A DNA stretch of 64,000 bases. Origin: Bizionia sp. M204 (GTDB taxonomy: Bacteria; Bacteroidota; Bacteroidia; Flavobacteriales; Flavobacteriaceae). Of this stretch, positions 56,278 through 62,900 are shown in pieces. The translations under genes were made by a program, and so were the position numbers. Position 1 is the stretch's first letter. Each line of letters begins with the position of its first letter. The notes under the pieces were generated by a model. It was given only the letters and a program-made list of their open reading frames with translations. It did not search any database and had not been told where the DNA came from. The stretch covers positions 2,159,001 through 2,223,000 of the forward strand of contig NZ_CP046242.1 of the NCBI RefSeq assembly GCF_023205095.1. The letters are read 5' to 3'.

Positions 56278-57444
56278 ATGAACGCCATAACTCTAGAACC
56301 ATTTACACATAATGCAAAAAGCTGCATTGCCATAAAATTTGCTTATAATTTTGAAACAAAAGAATATATAAAAAAATTTAAAGGAGTTTATTGGACAAAA
56401 ACACATAGAACATTTTATATTTATTATGATGAAGTTAGACTGGAGGATTTTAAAAACCACCTTAAAAAATCAGGTATACGGCTTTTAGAAAAACAAAATG
56501 AAAGGAGTGTGCCACGTTATAGCAAGGGTTTTAAATTAGAGCTAAAACCTTTAAATCAAGAAAAAACGCTAGTTTATCGACATTTTTTAACATTCCTTAA
56601 AGGTAAAAGATTTAGTGCAAGTACAATAGCTTCGTATGGCGGATTTATACTCGAATTTTTGCGCTTTACAGATTCCAAACCGGTAAACAACCTCAACGAA
56701 AATGACGTGAGGCACTATATTGAATGGGCTGTAGAAAAATTAAATTATGCCATTAGCACACATAGACAAATGGTAAGTGCCTTTAAGCATTTTGCTTATT
56801 TTTATCCAGCGTGCTCCATAGATACAGATAAAATTTTTATGCCTAAAAAAGATAAAAAATTACCTGTTATTTTAAATATTGAAGAAGTGCTACTTATATT
56901 AAAAGCGACTAGAAACTTAAAGCATCGTATTACAATAGGCATGCTATATGGATCTGGATTACGAATTGGAGAAATTATAAACCTAAAACTTTCTGATTTT
57001 GATTTTAATCGGAAATTATTACATATACAAAATTCAAAAGGCAGAAAAGACAGATATACAACCATAGCCGAAAGTTTATTTCCATTATTAAAAAACTATT
57101 ATTCCGCCTACAAACCAAAAACATACTTTATTGAAAACCCAAAAAACGGTAAATATAGTCCGGAATCAATTCGCTCTTTTTTAAGGAAAAGTACTAAAGC
57201 TGCGGGAATAACAAAACATGTCACACCTCATACACTGCGGCATAGTTATGCCACGCATATGTTGGAACAAGGAACAGATATTCGGTATATACAAGAGCTT
57301 TTAGGACACAGCAGGCCAGAAACCACTATGATTTATACGCAGGTTACAAAAAAAGATTTACAGCAAATAAATAGCCCTTTGGATACTGCTGTAAAAAAAT
57401 TATCTTTACGGGATAACGGTAACTCAAAACTTACTATATCCTGA
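56278..57444 (+). CDS. Tyrosine recombinase of the cassette array (integrase)
   Basis: The 388-aa protein carries the tyrosine recombinase active set: Arg229 ('GSGLRIGE'), Lys257 ('KGRKDRY'), His318 and Arg321 ('HTLRHSYATH'), His344 ('LLGHS') and Tyr353 ('MIYTQV'). An N-terminal domain of about 80 residues ('VYWTKTHRTFYIYYD') precedes a SAM-like DNA-binding domain at about 95-175 and the catalytic domain. The ending 'INSPLD' recalls IntI and XerC. The extra segment that integron integrases carry between the Lys and HxxR regions is missing: only ~60 residues without the ALERK/W-W-F motif lie between Lys257 and His318. It points towards the cassettes, whose first junction is 43 bp after its stop. 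I infer that it moves them. Confidence 0.88.
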   Translation: MNAITLEPFTHNAKSCIAIKFAYNFETKEYIKKFKGVYWTKTHRTFYIYYDEVRLEDFKNHLKKSGIRLLEKQNERSVPRYSKGFKLELKPLNQEKTLVYRHFLTFLKGKRFSASTIASYGGFILEFLRFTDSKPVNNLNENDVRHYIEWAVEKLNYAISTHRQMVSAFKHFAYFYPACSIDTDKIFMPKKDKKLPVILNIEEVLLILKATRNLKHRITIGMLYGSGLRIGEIINLKLSDFDFNRKLLHIQNSKGRKDRYTTIAESLFPLLKNYYSAYKPKTYFIENPKNGKYSPESIRSFLRKSTKAAGITKHVTPHTLRHSYATHMLEQGTDIRYIQELLGHSRPETTMIYTQVTKKDLQQINSPLDTAVKKLSLRDNGNSKLTIS

Positions 57445-57495
57445 CATATTTACGGGATATAAGTAATAAAAGTTACTATATAACGAGTTAGCCAC
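57431..57495 (+). promoter_or_regulatory. Candidate attI and junction with the first cassette
   Basis: The first cassette begins at taacgaG|TTAGCCAC (G at 57487). A 9-bp direct repeat, ttactatat, occurs at 57431-57439 (end of the integrase gene) and 57473-57481, 42 bp apart, and the second copy lies within gttactatataac, a small palindrome touching the core. Such repeats could be extra recombinase-binding sites like those of attI1. The site has no long inverted repeat, so it differs from the attC-like sites as attI does. Confidence 0.6.
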
Positions 57496-57589
57496 AAGTT
57501 GAACAGACCACCGAAAATTAGTGATAAATTCAAATTTTTAGAATTTTAATGAACGAATTTCAATCCGAATATATAACTGAAACTGAAAA

Positions 57590-58030
57590 ATGAAATTCCT
57601 GATTAACAAACCGCATCTGATTTTTTTACTCGCAATTCCGATTATAATGCTGATTGGAATTTTGAGCGGAGACGCTGTATTCGATATAAATGTTCACGAC
57701 ACTTACTATATAATTGCTTATTTACATTTAGCAACGTTGATTTCAATACTTTTCGGAATAATTGGAATTGGATATTGGTTTATGCTAAAAGCAAACAGAA
57801 AGCTATCCAAATGGCTGAATTTGATTCACATCACGCTGACTTTTGGTGGAATTTTACTCATATGGATTTTGGCGCAACTTTTCCGAGAATCAATAATGGA
57901 ATATAATTTTAATAATAATCTGACTTTAGCAATATATTTAATAGGTTTAATTGCTATTTTCGGACAGATAATTTATCCGATTAATATTATAAGCGGAATA
58001 ATTAGAAAACGGAATAAAACCAGTGGCTAA
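57590..58030 (+). CDS. Cassette 1: four-helix membrane protein resembling part of Cox1
   Basis: The 146-aa protein has four hydrophobic helices (about residues 9-26, 40-65, 78-98 and 112-135). The segment 'DINVHDTYYIIAYLHLATLISILFG' (in parts: INVHDTYYIIAYLH) looks like the haem-copper oxidase subunit I sequence 'D-x-x-x-H-D-T-Y-F-V-V-A-H-F-H', in which the two His bind haems a3 and a. Here the first of these is Tyr and the second is kept. It is far too short to be an oxidase. Its stop codon lies within the R'' box of the attC-like site (ggcTAAc). Function unknown. Confidence 0.72.
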   Translation: MKFLINKPHLIFLLAIPIIMLIGILSGDAVFDINVHDTYYIIAYLHLATLISILFGIIGIGYWFMLKANRKLSKWLNLIHITLTFGGILLIWILAQLFRESIMEYNFNNNLTLAIYLIGLIAIFGQIIYPINIISGIIRKRNKTSG

Positions 58031-58157
58031 CACCGTATAAAAATAATTGCGGTTTTAGTGCTTAATCAAAGGTCGTTGCGTGTTTGTAACGTCTGATTTT
58101 CCTTCGGAAAATCCTCGCATACAAACCCGCAACTATTCTTATACATAAACGTTGGCA
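58025..58157 (+). repeat. attC-like site 1
   Basis: From ggctaac (58025-58031) to gttggca (58151-58157). Arms: accgtataaaaataattgcgg on the left pairs with ccgcaactattcttatac on the right, with extra unpaired bases on the right. A central hairpin, gattttcc (58095-58102) with ggaaaatc (58106-58113), is perfect. Confidence 0.85.
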
Positions 58158-58226
58158 TTAATTTGACAGAACTGCCTCAAACTGAATAAAACAAATAATA
58201 TTATTATCAGAAAATAAAAAAACTGA

Positions 58227-58517
58227 ATGACAAAACCTACAACGAACAAAATCTTAATAACGAACATTTTAATTATAATTCTTGCATTTCTTGCGGACAA
58301 ATTCTGGACTGAATTAGGACTAACAGAATCTGATAATATTTATTTTGCATTAGTTGGAATAATAATATTCGGAATAAGCATTGGTGGAATTTTTGTCGGA
58401 ATTAAAGAACGGAAATCTAAAGGAAATAAAACTCTGATTGGATTAATTGGAAACTCTATTCTAACTTTACTTTTCTTAATTGCTTTCTTCTATATTGCTC
58501 TGACAATGGAAAGATAA
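58227..58517 (+). CDS. Cassette 2, first gene: small three-helix membrane protein
   Basis: A 96-aa protein with three hydrophobic segments (about residues 9-26, 38-57 and 71-92) and the charged loop 'GIKERKSKGNK' between helices 2 and 3. No family recognised. It starts 75 bp after the junction and is followed at 54 bp by the second gene of the same unit. A sequence resembling the start of an attC site (58553-58566) lies between the two genes. Confidence 0.65.
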   Translation: MTKPTTNKILITNILIIILAFLADKFWTELGLTESDNIYFALVGIIIFGISIGGIFVGIKERKSKGNKTLIGLIGNSILTLLFLIAFFYIALTMER

Positions 58518-58552
58518 ATGAATGATGGCTGAATTGAATCTCAATAAAAAAA

Positions 58553-58566
58553 CTATTACCAACACC
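58553..58566 (+). repeat. Internal remnant of an attC left box in cassette 2
   Basis: ctattaccaacacc resembles the normal left box of this unit, ctaatgccaacacc (58899-58912), at 12 of 14 positions, but is followed directly by the start of the next gene. This suggests that two cassettes fused through deletion of one attC-like site. Confidence 0.45.
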
Positions 58567-58570
58567 TAAT

Positions 58571-58891
58571 ATGACAATTAAGGAGAAGCACGAACAAGCG
58601 GTTATTGAATACAACGATTGTTCAAAAGAAATAATAAAATTAAAAAAGAAAATTCCGTTTTTTATCGGAGTTGTTTTAGTACTTCCCTTTTTTCATCCTT
58701 ATATTCCTGGAAGATGGGGTCGTCCACCCTTAATTGAAAGAATGGAATATCACGAAGCCGTAATATTTGGTTTTATCGTTATGTCAATAACACTTTCAAT
58801 TTTTTATTCTTGGAAAATGGATAAACTGAAAAAAAAATTGCGTGAATTAAAATTAACAAAGCATCTGACAGAAAATAAATTGAATAAGTGA
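58571..58891 (+). CDS. Cassette 2, second gene: two-helix membrane protein with coiled coil
   Basis: A 106-aa protein with a charged N-terminal helix, two hydrophobic segments (about residues 29-46 and 63-80) joined by a loop 'PYIPGRWGRPPLIERMEYH' and a basic C-terminal coiled coil. No known motif. The order coiled coil-membrane-membrane-coiled coil recalls the other cassette proteins of this array, most of which are small membrane proteins. Confidence 0.65.
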   Translation: MTIKEKHEQAVIEYNDCSKEIIKLKKKIPFFIGVVLVLPFFHPYIPGRWGRPPLIERMEYHEAVIFGFIVMSITLSIFYSWKMDKLKKKLRELKLTKHLTENKLNK

Positions 58892-58902
58892 ATAAAAACT
58901 AA

Positions 58903-59033
58903 TGCCAACACCGTGTATAATTAATGGCTAGTTCGAGCTTGCTTACGAAAATCCTCGCGGATTTTCTATTCGGTTTTTATTTGCTAAATTAGGTACTTAA
59001 ACACGCCACTAATCATACACAAACACGTTGTAA
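58903..59033 (+). repeat. attC-like site 2
   Basis: From tgccaac (58903-58909) to gttgtaa (59027-59033). The outer arms gtgtataattaatggc and gccactaatcatacac pair; the central hairpin gaaaatcc (58947-58954) tcgc ggattttc (58959-58966) is perfect. Nearly identical to site 3. Confidence 0.88.
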
Positions 59034-59059
59034 GTAATGCCGAAAAACCCAGAAACCAA

Positions 59060-59854
59060 GTGAATAAAACAATATTTGAAATTACCAAAATGGATTGTCC
59101 TTCAGAGGAAAATCTTATCCGAATGAAATTGGACGGAATTTCAAGCATTGCGAATTTGGACTTTGATATTCCGAATCGAAAATTGACCGTTTTTCACAGC
59201 GGAGAAATTGACCAAATCGAAAAGTCCGTTATCGAATTGAATTTAGGTGGAAAAAAAATCTCAACGGAACAAACCGACCGAACGGAATTTAAAGAAAACG
59301 AAAATCAGAAAAAACTACTTTGGTCTGTACTTGCCATAAATTTTGCTTTTTTCATTATTGAAATGACAACAGGAATTATCTCAAAATCTATGGGACTTGT
59401 TGCCGATAGTTTAGATATGCTTGCGGACAGTTTTGTGTACGGAATTAGTTTGTTTGCGGTTGGCGGAACAGTAATAAAGAAAAAACGGATTGCCAAACTT
59501 GCTGGATATTTTCAAATAATACTTGCGATTATTGGATTTGTAGAAGTCTTGAGAAGATTTTTCGGAAAAGAGAAACTTCCCGATTTTTCAACAATGATTA
59601 TCGTTTCGATTTTTGCACTTATCGCAAACGGAATTTGTCTTTACATTTTGCAAAAGTCAAAAAGCAAAGAAGAGGCACATATGAAAGCGAGTATGATTTT
59701 TACTTCGAATGACGTGATTATCAATTTAGGAGTTATAATCGCTGGACTTTTGGTAAATTGGTTAAGTTCGAGCAAACCTGATTTGATTATTGGAACAATC
59801 GTTTTTATTTTGGTAATTCAAGGAGCGTTTAGGATTTTGAAATTAAGTAAGTGA
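59060..59854 (+). CDS. Cassette 3: HMA-like domain fused to a CDF-type cation transporter
   Basis: The 264-aa protein (GTG start) has an N-terminal ferredoxin-fold domain of the HMA kind, about residues 3-70, whose metal loop is 'TKMDCPSEEN': one Cys instead of C-x-x-C. A six-helix cation diffusion facilitator domain follows (about 85-262) with 'MGLVADSLDMLADSFVYG' in helix 2 and 'FTSNDVIINLGVI' in helix 5. CDF proteins usually export Zn2+, Co2+ or Fe2+ in exchange for protons; a C-terminal cytoplasmic domain is lacking. Here helix 5 has N-D instead of the usual H-D metal pair. It is the only cassette gene with a plain transport function. Start 32 bp after the junction. Confidence 0.85.
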   Translation: MNKTIFEITKMDCPSEENLIRMKLDGISSIANLDFDIPNRKLTVFHSGEIDQIEKSVIELNLGGKKISTEQTDRTEFKENENQKKLLWSVLAINFAFFIIEMTTGIISKSMGLVADSLDMLADSFVYGISLFAVGGTVIKKKRIAKLAGYFQIILAIIGFVEVLRRFFGKEKLPDFSTMIIVSIFALIANGICLYILQKSKSKEEAHMKASMIFTSNDVIINLGVIIAGLLVNWLSSSKPDLIIGTIVFILVIQGAFRILKLSK

Positions 59855-59870
59855 ACTAAAAAAGCACTAC

Positions 59871-60001
59871 TTACAACAACGTGTATAATTAATGGCTGGT
59901 TCTCGCCTACTTACGAAAATCCTCGCGGATTTTCTATTCGGTTTTTATTTGCTAAATTAGGTGCTTAAACACGCCACTAATCATACACAAAACCGTTGTA
60001 G
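59871..60001 (+). repeat. attC-like site 3
   Basis: From ttacaac (59871-59877) to gttgtag (59995-60001). It differs from site 2 in few bases outside the boxes, keeping gaaaatcc-tcgc-ggattttc in the centre, while its left box is specific for the cassette (reverse complement gttgtaagtagtgc against the cassette start ttgtaagtaatgc). Confidence 0.88.
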
Positions 60002-60022
60002 CACATTAGAAAAACAATAAAA

Positions 60023-60412
60023 ATGAGTACAAATAACCAAGGAAATGACACCTTCAATTTAGGCTCTGAACCACCAATAAATGAAAATTTTGTTCAGAAC
60101 AAGATAAAGCTTGAAACTAGTCTTTTAGAGAATAAATATTTTAGATGGATAATTAGTATCGGAGTAGCCTTTATCTTTTTAAAGGTTATTGATACTGCTG
60201 CCGAATTAAAATATATACAAGGTCAACAATCCGCTTTTGACAAGACAATCAATACACTTTTTGATACAAGGGACAGCCAATTGGAAGATCTACAAAAAGA
60301 GAAAACTGAATTAGAAAAAAAGCTATTGGACTTGGATAAAACTAAACTTGAAAACGAAAAGCTTAAGTTTGACAAACTAAAACTAGAGGAACAAATTAAA
60401 AAAAATAAATAA
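60023..60412 (+). CDS. Cassette 4, first gene: membrane protein with long coiled coil
   Basis: The 129-aa protein has one membrane helix (about residues 43-60) and a C-terminal coiled coil of about 45 residues rich in Lys, Glu and Leu ('LEDLQKEKTELEKKLLDLDK'). The N-terminal 40 residues are polar. Its stop codon overlaps the ATG of the next gene (TAATG), so the two are translationally coupled and probably act together. Function unknown; such pairs are found among defence and toxin-antitoxin systems, but no motif supports that here. Confidence 0.68.
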   Translation: MSTNNQGNDTFNLGSEPPINENFVQNKIKLETSLLENKYFRWIISIGVAFIFLKVIDTAAELKYIQGQQSAFDKTINTLFDTRDSQLEDLQKEKTELEKKLLDLDKTKLENEKLKFDKLKLEEQIKKNK

Positions 60413-60621
60413 TGGGAATTTCAATTGGAAATATAGATTTAGGCAAAGCAGTTCTTGAGTTGGAATTTCAAACAAAACTAAATTCAAGATTAATAGAATT
60501 ACTTCTAAATTCAGAAAAACCTGCGGGATTAACACAACAAAGAATAGACGAAATTAAAGAAGAAATAGCTGAAAGTATTAATCAAAAGTACGGAGAAGAA
60601 GTATTTAAAAAAGTAAAATAA
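60412..60621 (+). CDS. Cassette 4, second gene: small helical protein
   Basis: A 69-aa acidic, helical protein beginning 'MGISIGNIDLGKAVLELEFQ' and ending in a Lys-rich helix. It overlaps the preceding gene by one base of the stop/start codon. No known family. It ends 4 bp before the left box region of attC-like site 4. Confidence 0.62.
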   Translation: MGISIGNIDLGKAVLELEFQTKLNSRLIELLLNSEKPAGLTQQRIDEIKEEIAESINQKYGEEVFKKVK

Positions 60622-60625
60622 CGTG

Positions 60626-60758
60626 CTACAACACCGGCTATAGTTCATTGCTTCTGACTTTCCTTTCGGAAAGTCCTCGCAAATTTGCTATCTTCGGTTT
60701 ACGGCGGAAAATCCTCGCGGATTTTCACGCAACGAAACCATAGCCAAACACGTTGCCA
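60626..60758 (+). repeat. attC-like site 4 with two central hairpins
   Basis: From ctacaac (60626-60632) to gttgcca (60752-60758). The arms read ggctatagttcattgc and gcaacgaaaccatagcc, a different sequence from the other sites but still paired. It contains both hairpin types: gactttcc/ggaaagtc (60656-60675) and gaaaatcc/ggattttc (60707-60726). Confidence 0.87.
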
Positions 60759-60785
60759 ACCATTTGAACTCACTCATATGCTAAA

Positions 60786-61262
60786 ATGAATCCAGAATAT
60801 AAAGAGCTTGCCGAAAAAGTAATTGATTTCTTTAAAAAATCAGAAAAGTCAAAATTAATTCCTGCGACTGACTTAAAACATCTTTTACCTGACAATAATA
60901 TAGCTGAAAAAGTTATATATCCTTTAGAAAAAGACTTCGGACTTATTGAACGTTGCGGAAAATATGCTTTTAGATTAACCAATAAAGGTTGGGATTTCAC
61001 TTCTTTCTCTAATTTTAAACAAAGTTCTGATTTCATAAACAATGATTTTAGTAATTCAACGATCGGGCAATTTAATCAAGCGGATTTTTTAAAAAATAAG
61101 AAAACCGAAATAAAACAGACTATCCAACCTAAAACAAACGAAAAACAACAAAACGCAATAATTTCATTTATTGAAAAATTTTGGTGGCAAATATTAATTC
61201 CTTTGGCTATTGGAATAATATTAATATTAATTGAAAAGGGTATAATTGACATTGGAATTTGA
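60786..61262 (+). CDS. Cassette 5: winged-helix-like protein with C-terminal membrane anchor
   Basis: The 158-aa protein begins with about 75 residues resembling a winged helix ('VIYPLEKDFGLIERCGKYAF', 'LTNKGWDF'), continues with a polar linker containing 'NSTIGQFNQADF' and ends with one membrane helix (about 135-152). The 'T-I-G-Q-F-N-Q' pattern recurs in Bacteroidota proteins of unknown function. It could be a membrane-tethered DNA- or protein-binding sensor. Start 33 bp after the junction. Confidence 0.68.
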   Translation: MNPEYKELAEKVIDFFKKSEKSKLIPATDLKHLLPDNNIAEKVIYPLEKDFGLIERCGKYAFRLTNKGWDFTSFSNFKQSSDFINNDFSNSTIGQFNQADFLKNKKTEIKQTIQPKTNEKQQNAIISFIEKFWWQILIPLAIGIILILIEKGIIDIGI

Positions 61263-61295
61263 TTTTTAAAATTAATAATCTGAATAAAAAACGGT

Positions 61296-61428
61296 TGGCA
61301 ACACCGTGTAAAAAAAATTGCTATTTTAGGCTTTTATTAAGGTCATTGCTTTTTTGTTAGCTTCTGATTTTCCTTCGGAAAATCCTCGCACACAAAACCG
61401 CAACTTTCCTTACACATAAACGTTGTGC
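61296..61428 (+). repeat. attC-like site 5
   Basis: From tggcaac (61296-61302) to gttgtgc (61422-61428). Arms accgtgtaaaaaaaattgc with gcaactttccttacacat; central gattttcc/ggaaaatc hairpin perfect. Confidence 0.87.
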
Positions 61429-61452
61429 TTCATTATCACAAACCGCTAACCA

Positions 61453-62235
61453 ATGATAAAATTCTTTAGAAAAATTAGACAAAACTTACTAATGGAAAAT
61501 AAAACTGGAAAGTATTTTAAATATGCCATTGGAGAAATTGTGCTTGTGGTAATCGGAATTTTGATTGCATTACAAATTAATAATTGGAATGAACAACGTA
61601 AAGAAAATATAAAAGAACAAGCTATATTAAAAAGGCTTCAAAAGGAATTTATATCTAATAAAAATCAACTTCAGGAAAAAATAGATTTTAGAATTGATAT
61701 TGTTAAAAATTGTGAGTTACTATTAAATTATTATAATGAACCAAAAAATGGTACACGCAACGACATTATAAATAATCTCACGAGTCTTCAACCATCAACT
61801 TATGACCCTATTAAAAATGACCTAGTTAGTTCTGGAAATATCGAAATTTTAAAAAATGAAAAGTTAAAGCAATTACTGGTTAATTGGAGTACCGACGTTA
61901 TTCAGCTTCAAGAAGTAGAACAGATGTACTTGAGGTATTATGAGCAAGGTATGTCTTATTTAAATGAAGCAGGTCTACAACGTGATATGGCATATGCCTT
62001 TTGGGATCGAGGACCTTCAAATTTATTAGTGAAAAAAGAAATTATTAATAATCCAATACCTGGATTGTCAAGGCTTAAAACAAAAACAAAAGATGAGCTG
62101 TTAACTGACCCAAAATTAGAAGGTATCGTGGCTTGGTCACTAAACTATAATATGTTTAATAATGAAGAATCTGAAACTTTAATGAATAGAATAAATTTTA
62201 TTCTCGAAGTTTTGGATTCAGAAATAAAAAAATAA
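61453..62235 (+). CDS. Cassette 6: DUF6090 family membrane protein
   Basis: The 260-aa protein has the well-known flavobacterial start 'MIKFFRKIRQNLL', then 'KYAIGEIVLVVIGILIALQ' (membrane helix, about residues 23-42) and 'INNWNEQRK', the signature of DUF6090. The rest is helical and charged, probably periplasmic. Members are common in multiple copies in Flavobacteriaceae; function unknown. Start 30 bp after the junction. Its presence in the array suggests that at least part of this large family spreads by cassette movement. Confidence 0.85.
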   Translation: MIKFFRKIRQNLLMENKTGKYFKYAIGEIVLVVIGILIALQINNWNEQRKENIKEQAILKRLQKEFISNKNQLQEKIDFRIDIVKNCELLLNYYNEPKNGTRNDIINNLTSLQPSTYDPIKNDLVSSGNIEILKNEKLKQLLVNWSTDVIQLQEVEQMYLRYYEQGMSYLNEAGLQRDMAYAFWDRGPSNLLVKKEIINNPIPGLSRLKTKTKDELLTDPKLEGIVAWSLNYNMFNNEESETLMNRINFILEVLDSEIKK

Positions 62236-62240
62236 CGAAA

Positions 62241-62372
62241 GCACAACAACGTGTATAATTCATTGCTAGTAAAGGCTTACTTACGAAAATCCTCGCGGAT
62301 TTTCTATTCGGTTTGTATTTGCTAAATTAGTTGCTGAAACACGCAACGAAATCATACACAAACACGTTGTGG
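62241..62372 (+). repeat. attC-like site 6
   Basis: From gcacaac (62241-62247) to gttgtgg (62366-62372). Arms gtgtataattcattgc and gcaacgaaatcatacac; central gaaaatcc-tcgc-ggattttc. Compared with site 2 both arms changed together (aattaatggc to aattcattgc; gccactaat to gcaacgaaat). Confidence 0.88.
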
Positions 62373-62419
62373 TTAATTTAAGAGCCGACACAATAAAACA
62401 TTATACTTAAATTTTTGAT

Positions 62420-62869
62420 ATGCAAAAGTTACTAATCATTATATTAATCTCAAGTTCCTCTATCGGATTTTTTAATATGGAAAACCAATCCGATAAAAGA
62501 ATATTCAACGATACAGAATCTAAATTAATTGGAAGTTGGTCAGCTATGGAACTAATTAGTGAAGGGAATAAAGGCTATTTACGATTTGTTAAACGCAAAA
62601 AAATCAAAAAAAAATATTCAAGCATTAATTATCAATTCAAAGAAAACAAATTGGTACTTTGGCAAATGACTTCTGCTATGTGTGGAGATAGCGAACTTAA
62701 AAAAACTAGAAAAGCAAAACCTCAAAATGGTATAGCTGAATGGAAAATTTCTAAAGACTCTATTTTGGAAATAAAATATAAAAATGAATCTGAAACTTAT
62801 CATTTAGAAAAATATAAACTAAAAGAAATTAATGAATCTGAATTACTTTTAGAGATACTAGAATTTTAG
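62420..62869 (+). CDS. Cassette 7: exported lipocalin-like protein
   Basis: A 149-aa protein with an N-terminal hydrophobic signal (about residues 2-17) and a body of alternating beta strands with 'LIGSWSAMELISEG' near the start, the G-x-W of lipocalin-like domains, and 'YKLKEINESELLLEI' at the end. Two Lys-rich stretches interrupt it ('RKKIKKKYSS'). Predicted to be periplasmic or outer-membrane associated. Function unknown. Start 53 bp after the junction. Confidence 0.72.
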   Translation: MQKLLIIILISSSSIGFFNMENQSDKRIFNDTESKLIGSWSAMELISEGNKGYLRFVKRKKIKKKYSSINYQFKENKLVLWQMTSAMCGDSELKKTRKAKPQNGIAEWKISKDSILEIKYKNESETYHLEKYKLKEINESELLLEILEF

Positions 62870-62900
62870 AAACCTACATTATTTATATAATAAAAACTAA

